Of a DNA stretch of 64,000 nucleotides, positions 38,304 through 48,640 are shown piece by piece. The position numbers were made by a program, and so were the translations under genes. The stretch is from assembly GCA_963738665.1 (NCBI GenBank), contig CAVTXL010000013.1:62001-126000 (forward strand), given 5' to 3'. The notes beneath the pieces were generated by a model, which searched no databases, was not told the DNA's origin, and worked only from the letters and a program-made list of their open reading frames with translations. Source of the DNA: JABDGM01 sp963738665. GTDB taxonomy: Bacteria > Planctomycetota > Planctomycetia > Pirellulales > Lacipirellulaceae. Each line of letters begins with the position of its first letter. Positions within the stretch are counted from its first letter, which is position 1.

Positions 38304-40079
38304 TTACTTCCGCCGGTCCAGCCGGCCCGATTTGCCGATCGCCCGCAGCAACCGCCAGCCGAGAAATGCGCTGTATAAGACTCCCAGCGTGCCGGGGACA
38401 GAGACTCCGTAAACCGACCACACGTCCTGGCTGATCATCAGCGACGAGCCGAGAAACAAGGCACTGGTCATCATCCCCAGCACGAGGCGGTTGACCGAGG
38501 GCTCCAGGCCGCGGTGGTCGAGATGGACGTCGAAGCGGCCGGCTTCGATTTGCTGCAGAATGTCGCGCAGCCGCCGCGGCAATACTTCGACGAGCTGCTC
38601 CAGCTCGCTGTAGATGCGGCGGGCCTTGCGGAACTGCCGGGCCGGCGACATCCGCCGCCGCCACACGGTTTGCTGATAGGGCTCGAGCACTTCCATCAGG
38701 CTGAAATTCGGGGCCAGCAGCCGCGCCGTACCTTCGAGCATCACGAGCACTTTGATCAACATCGCCAGCGACGACGGCAGCACGATGTGGTAGCGCTGGA
38801 CGATCTCGACCATTTCCGTTACGGCGCCGCCCAAATCAAACTGGTCGACCGGCTGATTCGCGTAGTGCAATACGAACTCGGTCAGGTCGACGCTCAGGGC
38901 GGCCTCGTCGAGGCCGGGCGGCACGGCGCCCAGCCGCATCACGAGAGAGGTCAACTGCTGCGCGTCCTGCGTGACAATCGCCAGCAGCATGTCTTCGATG
39001 TCTTCGCGGAGCGATTCATCGAGCCGGCCGACCATGCCGAAATCCAACAGGCCGATCGTACCGTTTTCGAGCACGACCAGGTTGCCGGGATGCGGATCGC
39101 CGTGGTAGAAGCCGTGCCGGAAGACCATGTCGAGGTACATCTCGGCGCCGTGGCGGGCGACTTGAGCGAGGTTGACGGAACGGAATGATGAATGACGAAT
39201 GACGAATGACGAATCGTCGGCTTGGCCATTGGTTTGTGCATGTTCGTCCGGCGCTGCACACGCTTCATGTATGGCGACTTCCCCCTGCCCTGCCCCGGCG
39301 TCGCGGACGGCGGCCAATTCCGAGATTTTCGCCCCATCGAGCCATTCCATGGTGAGAACGCGTGACGTGGAGAGGGCCGGGTAAAATCGCGGAATGCGGA
39401 CGCGCGTCGAGCGGGCAAAATCGCGGGCGAACTGCTGCAAGTTGCGGGCCTCTCGATTAAAATCCAGCTCGCGGCGAATCACGCGGCGGAACTCGGCCAC
39501 CATCGCCTGCGGGCGGTACGCGGCGAGCTCCGGCAGGCCCTCGGCCAGCTGGGCCAAGCCGCCGAGAATGTCGAGATCGACCTCCATCCGCCGGCGGATG
39601 CCGTCGTGCTGCACTTTGACGGCGACATCCTCGCCGCCTGCGAGCCGTGCGCGATGGACCTGGCCGATCGAGGCCGAGGCGATCGGCGACGGATCGAAAT
39701 CGACAAACAATTGTTTGATTGGTTCGCGCAGCTCCGATTCAATCGTTTCGCGGACCGTTTCGGGCTTGTCACAGGCGACGCCCGTTTGCAGCTTCTGCAA
39801 TTCCTGCGCCAGGGACATGCCGACCTGGTCGGGCCGCGTGCTGAGGATTTGCCCAACCTTGATGAACGTCGGCCCCAGCTCTTCAATCGCCAGGCGGATG
39901 CGCGTTTCGCGGCTGAGATGGGCCAGGGCCTCGCCTTCGCGGTTCTTCAGAATACCTTTGACGAGCGGGACGTCGAACCGGCTGACCCAGTCGGCCAGGC
40001 CATACTTGCTGAGAACCGTAAGTATTTCGCCCCAGCGATTGACGTTGCGATACAAATGCGGGATGGTTGAGATTTTCAT
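38304..40079 (-). CDS. ubiB: ABC1/UbiB-family atypical kinase
   Basis: 591 residues. The KxGQ motif is in 'FIKVGQILSTRPDQVG', the Ala-rich loop in 'ASASIGQVHRARLAGG', with 'VAVKVQHDG', 'HGDPHPGNLVVLENG' and 'GLLDFGMVG'. Two C-terminal membrane helices ('MMTSALFLGSSLMIS', 'SVPGTLGVLYSAFLGWRLL') complete the family plan. UbiB/ADCK proteins are membrane-bound ATPases supporting quinone biosynthesis and lipid homeostasis. Between 'DGAKISELAAVRDAG' and 'NLAQVARHGAEMYLD' about 45 extra residues occur, partly encoded by a 7-base repeat. Converges with pyrF (26-base gap). Confidence 0.93.
   Translation of the reverse strand: MKISTIPHLYRNVNRWGEILTVLSKYGLADWVSRFDVPLVKGILKNREGEALAHLSRETRIRLAIEELGPTFIKVGQILSTRPDQVGMSLAQELQKLQTGVACDKPETVRETIESELREPIKQLFVDFDPSPIASASIGQVHRARLAGGEDVAVKVQHDGIRRRMEVDLDILGGLAQLAEGLPELAAYRPQAMVAEFRRVIRRELDFNREARNLQQFARDFARSTRVRIPRFYPALSTSRVLTMEWLDGAKISELAAVRDAGAGQGEVAIHEACAAPDEHAQTNGQADDSSFVIRHSSFRSVNLAQVARHGAEMYLDMVFRHGFYHGDPHPGNLVVLENGTIGLLDFGMVGRLDESLREDIEDMLLAIVTQDAQQLTSLVMRLGAVPPGLDEAALSVDLTEFVLHYANQPVDQFDLGGAVTEMVEIVQRYHIVLPSSLAMLIKVLVMLEGTARLLAPNFSLMEVLEPYQQTVWRRRMSPARQFRKARRIYSELEQLVEVLPRRLRDILQQIEAGRFDVHLDHRGLEPSVNRLVLGMMTSALFLGSSLMISQDVWSVYGVSVPGTLGVLYSAFLGWRLLRAIGKSGRLDRRK
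39184..39216. repeat. Heptamer repeat (ATGACGA)n inside ubiB
   Basis: The plus strand reads GAATGATGA followed by ATGACGA repeated three times and a partial fourth. Read on the minus strand it encodes 'SSFVIRHSSF', in frame with UbiB. It resembles the TCATTCG microsatellites common in planctomycete intergenic DNA and looks inserted between conserved kinase motifs. Confidence 0.75.
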
Positions 40080-40261
40080 GCGATTGGGCGCATGTGGAGT
40101 TGAGGGCCACCTTCATTGTAGCTTCGCAGCGTGCGCAGGGGCAATTGACGGGCCGTATTGAGAAGGCAGGCCATAGTAGCAGGCACACTCCGCGTGCCGT
40201 AGCGGCCATGCGAGTTGGCGATTTTCCTGATTCTGCCTTACGGCCCCTCGGCGCTTGCCTG
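40080..40261. other. Intergenic, 182 bases between ubiB and the HEAT-repeat gene
   Basis: Nothing recognised apart from the presumed ubiB promoter. 'GCAGGCACACTCCGCGTGCCG' at about 40172 contains a GGCAC/GTGCC inverted pair. No open frame resembles a protein family. Confidence 0.3.
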
Positions 40262-40765
40262 CTACCTAGCCGTAATCGAATCGAGCGCAGCCTGGGCCAA
40301 GCGCACGAGCCGCGGCGGCCCGCTGGCGGCAGCTTCGTGAAGGACGGGCGCTGCGGCGGCCGCGGCCGGGCCGATGTTGCCGAGGGCCCAGGCGGCTCGT
40401 TCGCGAAGCGCGCGTTCGTGCGAGTTGCGGACAATCTCAGCTAGCGATTCGACGGCCGGCGATGCGTCATGCCCGGCGCGGCCCAAAAGGGTGATCGCCC
40501 AGTAGGCGACATCCGTGGATTGGAAATTGATGAGCGCAACCAGGTCGCCAATTTGCTGTGGCGCCGGCGGGCCAAGTTCTTCCAGCGCCGCCGCCGCCCA
40601 GGCCCGCACCGTCTCGTCGGCTGCTCCACAAGCGCGCACGAGAGCTACCGCGGCAGGCTGCGCGTCGGGTCCCATGTGCGTGAGTGACTCGGCGGCGGCA
40701 GCCGCCTTACGCACGTCGCCGCCTGTCAATGCCGCGATTTGTGCCTGAACTTCGCCGTCTGCCAT
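40262..40765 (-). CDS. Small HEAT-repeat protein
   Basis: 167 residues from ATG 40765 ('MADGEVQAQIAAL'); ATG 40789 is an alternative. Three to four helical repeats of the HEAT/PBS-lyase type are visible: 'VRKAAAAAESLTHMGPDAQP', 'VRAWAAAALEELGPPAP', 'DVAYWAITLLGRAGHDASP' and 'LRERAAWALGNIGPAAA'. Such proteins are adaptor or binding modules; no catalytic motif is visible. The partner is unknown. Lies between ubiB and an outer-membrane protein gene on the same strand. Confidence 0.75.
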   Translation of the reverse strand: MADGEVQAQIAALTGGDVRKAAAAAESLTHMGPDAQPAAVALVRACGAADETVRAWAAAALEELGPPAPQQIGDLVALINFQSTDVAYWAITLLGRAGHDASPAVESLAEIVRNSHERALRERAAWALGNIGPAAAAAAPVLHEAAASGPPRLVRLAQAALDSITAR

Positions 40766-40784
40766 TTCCGTAGCTCCGTGCTCG

Positions 40785-40834
40785 TTCAACCCTCAACCAT
40801 CAACCCTCCACCCTCTACCCTCAACTCCCCCCTC
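40785..40834. repeat. Pyrimidine-rich simple repeat (TCAACCC/CACCCTC)
   Basis: A run of variants of TCAACCCTC, seven or more imperfect units, fills the gap between the HEAT-repeat gene and the beta-barrel gene. Low-complexity spacer of a type often seen between planctomycete genes. Confidence 0.6.
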
Positions 40835-41829
40835 ACCAGATATGCCGACTGGGATTCCAGGGCCAATACGACTGGGGCCGCACGCCGTAGCGGAGCTCGA
40901 ACCCAAGGGTGAGCGTCAAGTTGTTCATAGTCGGCAGGCCGCCGGCGCCCACGGAAATGAGGTCGGTGAACTCGGCGCGGGCCGCCATCCAGCGGTCGAT
41001 CGGGAACTTCAGCCCAAGCCCGATGGGGAGAGTGAGCAGCGTCTGGTCGTCGCGGTTGCCGTCGTCGGTCGGATAGTCGAAATGAGCGCCGCCAATGCCC
41101 CAGCGCCAGTACGGCCGGAAACGCGAGTCGCCCCACGGATAGTACATCAAGTTGTAATTCCAGATGAACAGCGAATCGGCGCGATTGGCATCGGGCGCGT
41201 CGCTGTTGATTAGCTCGGGCGTGGCCCAGTCGAAACGCAGCTCGCTGCCCCAGTAAAAGTCCCAATCCCAGCCGAAATAGAAGCCGCCGATCACGTCGGT
41301 ATCACGGCTGACAGAGTCCTCGACGCGGCGCATGATCCAGATGCTGCCCAGCTCGCCTCCGCCATAGATGGGACGGTTCAGCCAACTAGTGCCGACGAGC
41401 GGCCCGCCGAGACCGACGTTGCGGCCGTCCGTCGAGCTGTGCCGCAGGCCGAATGTGGTGACCAGCGGCGGAAACCAATTGGCCGGATAGAGTGACCTGA
41501 GCGACCAAGGTTGATCGTAGACGGGCTCGTTCAGCGGCGGGCCCGGGTAACCGTCGGGCGGGGCGGTTTGGCCATAGGGCAGGACGAGCTCGTTCGAAGG
41601 CGCCGGCCGGCCATCGGGCCAGGTCGGCGGGGCGGCATCGAAGTCGTCCGGCGGCGGTTCCAACAATGTGTGCGGCGGGCCGTCACTGGCCGGCGGCTGT
41701 GCATGTAATTGATTCGTGAGCAGACCGGCGGCCGCAATCAACAGGCCGAGCGCGAGCGATCGGCAGTGCGGGGCCGCGCAGAATGCGATCCAACTTGGCG
41801 CGAGTCGTTAACACGCGAACCCGTTCCAT
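40833..41829 (-). CDS. Outer-membrane beta-barrel-like protein (probable frameshift in signal peptide)
   Basis: The readable frame from 41741 gives 302 residues beginning within a signal peptide ('IAAAGLLTNQLHAQPP'). A Pro-rich linker follows (about 20-75), then a predicted porin-like barrel with alternating aromatic strands ('GGFYFGWDWDFYWGSELRFD', 'RFRPYWRWGIGGAHFD', 'LTLTLGFELRYGVRPQSYW'). No ATG exists in this frame. An ATG at 41829 in the neighbouring frame gives 'MERVRVLTTRAKLDRIL' and would join if one indel near 41750 is repaired, so I extend the gene there. Function unknown; resembles OmpA-type/outer-membrane beta-barrel families. Confidence 0.65.
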
Positions 41830-41958
41830 TCGCCCGTACGGCGAAGCAGCGCGCACGGCGCCTGCCGGCACAGGAATTCGCACCGCCGTCGCCGCGACGC
41901 TGTTTGTGAAGAGAGACAGCGATGAGCGGCCGGATTATTCCCACGGTGCGACCAGCCG

Positions 41959-43083
41959 TCAATCCGAGCCGGCCACGCTGTCGGCGCCGGCAGTGCTGGC
42001 GCTGGTCGACGAGCGCATCTCGGTATCGGTCGGTTTCCGCTCCGGATCGTTGGCCGGTTTGCGGTCGGCCGTTTCGGTTGCCGGAGACACGACCGTGGCA
42101 TACGCCGTTAGGGTCGGGCGGTAGGCTTCGCCCATGTCGGTGGCGATGTGGATCGTCTGCTTGACCTGTCCCGAATCTTGCTTGGGCGCAAACGTAATCT
42201 CGACGATGTGCGTGGCGCTCGATTGGCTATCGGTTTTAAATTGGAAACCGTCTTCGTCGCAGGTCACGTCCAAAATCTTGAAGGGTGCCCGGCCGCGCAC
42301 GACCACCTTCTTGGCGACGTGCTCGCCGCGCGGCACGCTGCCCAAGATGAGCGACTCGGGCGAAACGGAAATCGCCGCAACGACGTGGCCGGTGACGTCC
42401 ATCGGCACACGTGGGTTGCGATCGTCGTTGGTGACGAGTACGAGCTGCTGATTGAAGTAGCCGGCCGGGGCCGTGGGCTTCAGCCGGACGAGCACGTCAT
42501 AGATGACACGGGCGCTGGAGCGCTGCTTTTCGGTCAGCTCGACTTCGAAATCGTCGGTAGCGCCTCGGACGTCAGTGATCTTCCAATCCGGCCGGCCGGC
42601 GTAGCTGACTTGCACGGTTTGCTCGCTGTTCTTGCCTTGCTCGACATTGTCGAACAGGATGGTGCCGGGCTGGAACACGATGTCGCCGCGAATATTGCCG
42701 TCGACGCGCAGTTGCGTCTCCCCGGTGCGGCGAATGCCGTTGTCGCTCCAGGCTACCGTGAGCGTGAGCGTCGCGCCGTGCACGCCGGTGAAAGTGCGGG
42801 TGTTGAATGTGGCGACCACATAACCAACCTCGCCCGTCTTGATCACCTTGCCGTCCAGCGTCGGCGTGGTGCAGCCGCAGCTTGTGCGGACACTCACCAG
42901 CTCGACATCCTGCTTGTAAATGTTCTTGATGGGAAAACGGAAGACGGTGTCCGAACCGCGGGCGACTGTGCCAAAGTCGTGTTTCTGAACAGACACCATC
43001 TTGTCGACCCACTGCTCAGCCACAGCCGGGCAGGCGACGATGGAAAACAACACGAGCCCGATAAACAATGTATGCCGGCGCAT
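41959..43083 (-). CDS. DUF1573 domain protein, exported
   Basis: 374 residues from ATG 43083 ('MRRHTLFIGLVLFSIVACPA', signal peptide); the longer start at 43128 adds 15 residues ahead of the signal. The DUF1573 hallmark 'HDFGTVARGSDTVFRFPIKN' with 'VRTSCGCTTPTLDG' occurs in the first Ig-like domain. Further ASPM/SPD-2/Hydin-type Ig domains follow ('PMDVTGHVVAAISVSPESL'). DUF1573 proteins are abundant in Planctomycetota and Bacteroidota; role unproven. The C-terminal tail is Ser/Thr/Asp-rich and disordered. Confidence 0.85.
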   Translation of the reverse strand: MRRHTLFIGLVLFSIVACPAVAEQWVDKMVSVQKHDFGTVARGSDTVFRFPIKNIYKQDVELVSVRTSCGCTTPTLDGKVIKTGEVGYVVATFNTRTFTGVHGATLTLTVAWSDNGIRRTGETQLRVDGNIRGDIVFQPGTILFDNVEQGKNSEQTVQVSYAGRPDWKITDVRGATDDFEVELTEKQRSSARVIYDVLVRLKPTAPAGYFNQQLVLVTNDDRNPRVPMDVTGHVVAAISVSPESLILGSVPRGEHVAKKVVVRGRAPFKILDVTCDEDGFQFKTDSQSSATHIVEITFAPKQDSGQVKQTIHIATDMGEAYRPTLTAYATVVSPATETADRKPANDPERKPTDTEMRSSTSASTAGADSVAGSD

Positions 43084-43639
43084 CACCGATTCCCCTGCTT
43101 GGTCTCGCACGGCGGGGCTTATCGCCACCAGGCGACGGCCGCCTCGCCGGCTTCATTATACGAATATTGTAAGTCGCAAAGCGACGCCAAGTGATTAATT
43201 GACGGGGCGCATTTTCGCCGGGGCGAATGCGTCGCAGCGGGAAAATCGTATCGCTTGTAGCGGTTGTAATGAACTTTGGCAGAACGCCGAGATGCACGGG
43301 AGCATACGTCCGCGAAAGGCGGCCCATGGCAGGACAGTTTGGGCGGCACGAACAGCGAAATCGGACCGCGGCCGGCGAACGAACGTGACATGGCCCCCAC
43401 AGCGCGGCGGAGCCTTGGAACACTCGTTATGCCGGTCCCTGGTGCGATCGACACCATCCAGGCACTGGCTGGGCGTCGATGGTCAGTTGAAGCGCGGCCA
43501 ATTTTTGCGCAACAACTGGCAGGTGAGGGCCGACGCTTCTCCACCCTGACAGCTCAGCAGCGACAAAAGACGCGGCAAAAGACATCGCCGTCTGGCTCAT
43601 ACCAATGGCTTAAGCCGACAAACGACCCACATCGGCTGA
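43084..43639. other. Intergenic, about 555 bases with no recognised gene
   Basis: Open frames of 95-141 codons exist on both strands but their translations are Arg/Pro-rich, resemble no family and lack plausible starts. I see no RNA gene. The part next to 43083 should hold the promoter of the DUF1573 gene. Confidence 0.4.
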
Positions 43640-44907
43640 TCAATTTGGCGAGGCCGACCCGCTGACGTCGTAGCACCAGAGCATATTCTTGTCGCGAATG
43701 TAGAGCCGGCCGTTGGCCACGACAGGGTAGGCCCACGCCTTCTCCATCTGGTTGACGCGCTCGGGCAAATCGGCCAAAACGATCCGGCCCTTCTCGCGGT
43801 ATTCGGTCGGTGTCGCCTCAACCAGGGCGACCTGGCCGTTTTCGCCGTGGAGGAACAGCAGGCCGTCGGCGGCACAGACCGAGCCGACGCCGATCGACGG
43901 GGCCTTCCACTTTTCTTCACCGCTGGCAAAATCGGCGCAGACGAGTCCGTCACGCGTCGTGCCATACAGGTTGCCGTCGATGAGCACGGCGCCGCCGATC
44001 GCGCTCGGCAGTCCGCGCTTCTTGTACACTTGCTTCGCTTCCAGGCCGTTCCCGGCGGGCGTGAGCTGCGCCAGACCGCCGAAACTGTTTCCGGACGGCG
44101 CATAAACTTGGCCAGCACGTTCGATCGGCGTCGCCATATTTGCGCCGACGTTTTCTGTCTCCAGTGCCCGCCACAAAAACGTGCCCGTCGCTGCATCAAC
44201 GCCGACCACGCCTTGCGCCAAGTATTGAACATACTGTTTCTTGCCGCCCACGTTCACGACGATGGCCGAAGCGTAGCCCGCGTCGTCGCCCCCGGGCACC
44301 GGGCACTTCCAAATAACCTCGCCCGTCATCTTGTTGAGCGCGACGATCGTCGCGTCGGGTCCGCCCGGCGTGCAAACGACGGTGTTTCCGTCCACCAGGG
44401 GCGATTCGGCATAGGCCCATGCACCGGTTTGCCACCGAATTCACTGCGCACGTTCTTTTGCCAGAGTATCCGGCCGCCCTCCTCCATGCAGACGATGTCG
44501 CCGTCCGAACTGAAGGCGTAAATCCGATTGCCGTCGATCGTCGGCGTCGAACGAGCGGCTGGGTACGGCGGCTGTTGATCGGGATTGCCGACCTTGCCGA
44601 TGCGACGCTCCCAGGTTTTCCGACCGCTGGCGATGTCGAGCGCAAATACGAATTCGTCGCTGACGCCCTCGCTGCCAATCACGTACAGGCGGTTGCCGGA
44701 GATGGAAGGCGAGCCGTAACCATTTCTGATTTCCGTCGATTTCCAAACGAGTTTCGGCCCGGCTTGCGGCCATTGATCGGCCAGGCCGTTTTCGGCTGAG
44801 ACACCGGTCCGCTGCGGGCCGCGCCACTGAGCCCAATCGGCGGCCGGCGCAGATGAGGCAAAGACACTCACCACGATTACACGCAACAGCTTCAATCCAA
44901 CACTCAT
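43640..44907 (-). CDS. PQQ-like beta-propeller repeat protein, copy 1 (one frameshift)
   Basis: Signal peptide 'MSVGLKLLRVIVVSVFASSA' from ATG 44907, then 'ADWAQWRGPQRTGVSAENGL', the usual planctomycete propeller start, and blades with 'GDIVCMEEGGRILWQKNV', 'TGEVIWKCPVPG' and 'GLVCADFASGEEKWKAPS'. These proteins resemble BamB/PQQ dehydrogenase propellers but lack catalytic motifs. A base is missing near 44428: 'FGGKP' should go on to 'GAWAYAESPLVDG', read in the next frame. The intact paralogue next door has 'DWGYAESPLVDG' at this point, which confirms the join. Confidence 0.88.
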
Positions 44908-45055
44908 TGATTCACCTTGCAGATTTGAGGAGGAACTTCCTAAAGCACAATAATTCCTGGCAGGGTGAGGCTCCCGCCGAGCCAGACGGTTGCGGATTGC
45001 GATGCTGGCTCTGCAGGAACTTCGCCCTTTCACCCCCCTCAACTTTTGCCTGCCG

Positions 45056-46327
45056 CTAACGGCCCCCCGCTGGCTTTGCTTCCGCGATATCATAGCACCA
45101 GAGGACGTTCTTGTCGCGGACATAGAGCCGGCCGTTGGCGACGGCCGGGTAGGCCCAGGCCTGTTCCATCTGGTCCTTGCGCAGGGGCGGCTCGGGCAGC
45201 GTGAAGCGGCCCTGTTCGTGATACGCAGTGGGCGTCGCTGCGACGAGGGCCAACTGGCTGTTCTCGCCGTGAAGGATGATCAGGCCATCGGCCGAACATA
45301 CCGCCCCGGGACCGATCGAAGGCGCCTGCCACTTGACTTCTCCGGTCTTGAAGTCAGCGCAGACCAAGCCGTCTTGCACCGTCCCATATAAGAAGCCGCC
45401 GACGAGCACCGCGCCGCCGATTTGGCAGGGAAGTCCACGCTTCCGGTAGACCTGCTGTGCGGCCACGCCGCCGGACGTCGATTCCAAACGCACCAAACCG
45501 CCTCCCGACAGGAAGGCCGGGACGTAAACGTAGCCGTCGAATTCAATCGGTGTGGCCATGTTGTCGCGCTCGGTGTCGAGGGCCCGCCAGAGATACTTGC
45601 CCGTCGCCGCGTCCACGCCGACCAGACCTTGGGACAAGTACTGCACATATTGCTTGCGCCCGTTAAGCTCGACGGCCAGGGCCGATGCGTAACCGGCCGC
45701 CTCCCCGGTGGGGTTTTCGCACTTCCAAAGCACTTCGCCATTGGTTTTGTCGAGGGCGGCCAGGCCGGCCTCAATTCCGCCGGGTGTGCAAATCAGCACT
45801 TTGCCATCCACCAGTGGCGATTCGGCGTAGCCCCAGTCGCTCGGCTGGCCGTGGAAATCGGCGCGCAGATTCTTTTGCCACAGGAGGTCGCCGCTCATCG
45901 CGTTCAGGCAGACCAAGTCGCCGTCGGAACCGAGTGCGTAGAGGCGATCGCCGTCAATCGTGGGCGTCGAGCGGGCGGCGGGGTAATTCGGGCTCTGGTC
46001 GGGTTCGCCGACGTTGCCAATTCGCCGCCGCCAAATTCGACGTCCGTCAGCCGCGCTGCGGGCCTCGACGAATTCATTGTCGAGGCCGTCATTTCCGAGT
46101 AAGTACACATGCCCGCCGACGATCGCTACCGAGCCGTAGCCTTCGCCGAGGTCTCTTACTTGCCACAGCAGTTTCGGCCCCCCTGCCGGCCAAGCGTGGG
46201 CCAGGCCCGTTTCCGCGGAAACGCCGGTTCGCTCCGGCCCGCGCCACTGGGTCCAGTCGGCGGCCCGGGACACCGCGGCGAGAACCGCAACCATGGAAAT
46301 CCCAACAACAATCGGCCGGTAGCGCAT
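45056..46327 (-). CDS. PQQ-like beta-propeller repeat protein, copy 2
   Basis: 423 residues, intact. Signal peptide 'MRYRPIVVGISMVAVLAAVS', then 'ADWTQWRGPERTGVSAETGL' and seven or so propeller blades ('GDLVCLNAMSGDLLWQKNL', 'NGEVLWKCENPTGEAAG', 'VGVDAATGKYLWRALD', 'DGLVCADFKTGEVKWQAP'). Strongly similar along its whole length to copy 1, 149 bases downstream in the same direction, so a tandem duplication. Exported; binding partner unknown. Confidence 0.9.
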   Translation of the reverse strand: MRYRPIVVGISMVAVLAAVSRAADWTQWRGPERTGVSAETGLAHAWPAGGPKLLWQVRDLGEGYGSVAIVGGHVYLLGNDGLDNEFVEARSAADGRRIWRRRIGNVGEPDQSPNYPAARSTPTIDGDRLYALGSDGDLVCLNAMSGDLLWQKNLRADFHGQPSDWGYAESPLVDGKVLICTPGGIEAGLAALDKTNGEVLWKCENPTGEAAGYASALAVELNGRKQYVQYLSQGLVGVDAATGKYLWRALDTERDNMATPIEFDGYVYVPAFLSGGGLVRLESTSGGVAAQQVYRKRGLPCQIGGAVLVGGFLYGTVQDGLVCADFKTGEVKWQAPSIGPGAVCSADGLIILHGENSQLALVAATPTAYHEQGRFTLPEPPLRKDQMEQAWAYPAVANGRLYVRDKNVLWCYDIAEAKPAGGR

Positions 46328-46531
46328 CGGCGAAGACCTTCATCGGCAGGGGGCCACATAACCCGCGAACGGATGGCCAGTATACCACGCTCCCGGGCCC
46401 GGATGCCAGTGTCGGCGGGAATCGCGCGTGGCTTGGTCTTCCTCGTATCGATCATGACGGCTCCACTTTTGGCCGATCGCTAAGCTACCTTTGCGCGTAC
46501 GTTTTGGTTTCGCAAAAGGGTACCCACGAAC

Positions 46532-46807
46532 ATGAACGAATCTTCCTGGCGCGAGCTGTTTTTCCATTGGCCACCCGGCTTGCCCAAGCGGGGGATTGTC
46601 GTCAGTACACTAAACGAGGCCACGCCGTTCAAGAGCTTTCTGACGAAAGGCGATATGCTGATGCTGGAACGGATGAACCCGGATGCGATGGGCGCGCGGT
46701 TTATCCTGCTGACATACGACGCGATCCATATGCTCAAGTTCACCGATCCGTTCAAGGAATCGGTGCTGACGGGCGCCGGTTTCGCAGGCAAGCTGGCGGC
46801 CATTTAG
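46532..46807 (+). CDS. Small conserved hypothetical protein (91 aa)
   Basis: Sequence begins 'MNESSWRELFFHWPPGLPKR' and contains 'GIVVSTLNEATPFKSFLTKG' and 'LMLERMNPDAMGARFILLTY'. Codon use and length look genuine, and I have the impression of similar short proteins in other planctomycetes, but I cannot name a family. No signal peptide or membrane helix. It diverges from the PQQ-like gene 2 (204-base gap, presumably two promoters). Confidence 0.65.
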   Translation: MNESSWRELFFHWPPGLPKRGIVVSTLNEATPFKSFLTKGDMLMLERMNPDAMGARFILLTYDAIHMLKFTDPFKESVLTGAGFAGKLAAI

Positions 46808-47165
46808 TGGGTGAGTAGCCAAGTGGGCGAGTGGGCGAGTGGGGCCCCGACACCTGGCCCCGCTTCCCCCAGCATTTGAATTCTCTTTCGATGCGACCCC
46901 CGATAGTCTTGATCGCGCAGGCGCGAATCGATTATTTATTTCAAGACTCCTCCATTTTAACGCCCCACGAATCTCTGCCCCTTGGCACGGGTGCCGGGTG
47001 AGGAGACCGCCGCACAACAGAGTGGGCTGACGGATTCCAGCAGACCGGAATGTCTGCCTCACGGGCCCGTCTTGACAGCGCCGGGTTATTGCGGGAATGC
47101 TTACGGCGAAGTTACGTGCGTCGGTGTATCGGCGCTGCTCTAGGCGAAATCTCAGTGGATCGGCA
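46808..47165. other. Intergenic, about 360 bases
   Basis: Starts with a short purine-rich repeat (GTGGGTGAGTAG / GTGGGCGAGTGGGCGAGTGG) at 46806-46842. Beyond it no gene or RNA structure was recognised. It presumably holds the promoter of the antiporter gene. Confidence 0.4.
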
Positions 47166-48573
47166 ATGAATGCCAACGTTCCCAAGCTGGCGGCGGAATC
47201 GCACTCGTCGCTCACGTGGCGGCTCGCCGTCGGTTATTTGCTGATGGTCCTGCTGACGCTGGCGTCATTTATGGCGATCCGCCACTTTGGAGAACTGGTA
47301 CGCGCCGCTCGCGGCCACGGAAGCAGTGCCCGGCGCCAGCCTGACGGTGAATAAAGACGTGCTGTATCACATTCTGTTCGCGCTCACAGCGATCACGGTG
47401 CTGGGACGGCTATTGGGAAAATTGTGCCAGCATTTCGGCCAACCACGCGTGATTGGAGAGATTGTGGCCGGCATCGCGCTGGGTCCGTCGCTGCTCGGTC
47501 AGGTTTGGCCTGACGCGATGAACTTCGTTTTGCCGCAGGAGGTCGGGCCCTACCTCGAGATCATCGCCCAGATCGGTGTGCTGCTGTATATGTTCCTGAT
47601 CGGCCTGGAACTGAACGCGGGGCTATTGGCGCTCGCGGCGCATGCCACGGTGGTGATTTCGCACGCGAGTATGTTGGCGCCGTTCGTTTTGGGCTCGGGT
47701 CTTGCGCTGTGGCTATACCCGCGGACAGTGAGCGGCAATGTCCCGTTCACCAGCTTTGCCCTTTTCATGGGCGTGGCGATGTCGATCACGGCATTTCCGG
47801 TGCTTGCGAGAATCCTCGCCGACCGGGGCCTCGACAAGACTGAGTTGGGCGTCGTGGCCTTGGGATGTGCCGCTGCCGGCGACGTGACCGCCTGGTGCCT
47901 GTTAGCGCTGGTGGTCGGTGTTGCAAATTCGCAAGTCGGGGGCGCGGTGCGAACGGCGGGCTACGCCCTGCTCTACATCGCTGTGATGTTTGCCGTCATT
48001 CGGCCGCTGGCAATTCGTTACTTGGGAGCCAGCGCCGAGCCGCAACCGCCGCGGCGGTTGGCCGTGTGGGTGCTCGTGGCTCTACTCGTATCGGCGATGA
48101 CGGCACAGTACATCGGCATCCATGCGATTTTTGGCGCGTTCTTGTTGGGAGCCGTCGTGCCTCACGACGCCGAGGTGGCCATCGACTTCCGCAACAAGCT
48201 GGAAGACATTGTCAAAATCTTGCTGCTACCGGCGTTCTTTGCCTTTACCGGCATGCGGACGCACGTCGATTTCGTCTCTGGTTGGGAGGCGTGGCTCATG
48301 GTGCTGCTGATTGTCGTCGTGGCCACGGCGGGCAAGTTCGGCGGCACCTACGCGGCAGCGCGCTTGACCGGCTTGCCGAGTGGCGCCGCGACGGCGCTGG
48401 GCATCTTGATGAACACCCGCGGGCTGATGGAGTTGATCGTGCTGAACATCGGCCTGGAAATGGGTGTCATTTCGCCGACGCTGTATGCGATGATGGTCCT
48501 GATGGCTCTGGCGACGACGGTCGCCGCCACGCCGGCGCTGCGGTGGACAAAAGTCCTGCCGGCGCGATCGTGA
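47166..48573 (+). CDS. CPA2-family cation:proton antiporter (one frameshift)
   Basis: Chosen start ATG 47166 gives 'MNANVPKLAAESHSSLTWRL' and a first membrane helix ('YLLMVLLTLASFMAI'). One extra G near 47289 then shifts the frame into 'ENWYAPLAATEAVPGASLT'. The remainder has about 12 helices with CPA2 motifs: 'LGRLLGKLCQHFGQPRVIGE', 'IAGIALGPSLLG'-type segments, 'QIGVLLYMFLIGLELN' and 'MNTRGLMELIVLNIGLEMG'. No C-terminal TrkA-N domain, unlike KefB/KefC. Probably Na+/H+ or K+/H+ exchange. Confidence 0.85.
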
Positions 48574-48640
48574 AAAAACCCGAACTTCTGCGTCACATTT
48601 CTGGCAGGGACGTCGTCAACATACCCTGCGGGCAGTGGAT

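Noticed and set aside
46806..46842. GTGGGCGAGTG repeats as a regulatory or minisatellite element of note
   Set aside because: Too short and irregular; similar GTGAGTA runs at 55463-55495 suggest ordinary low-complexity spacer.
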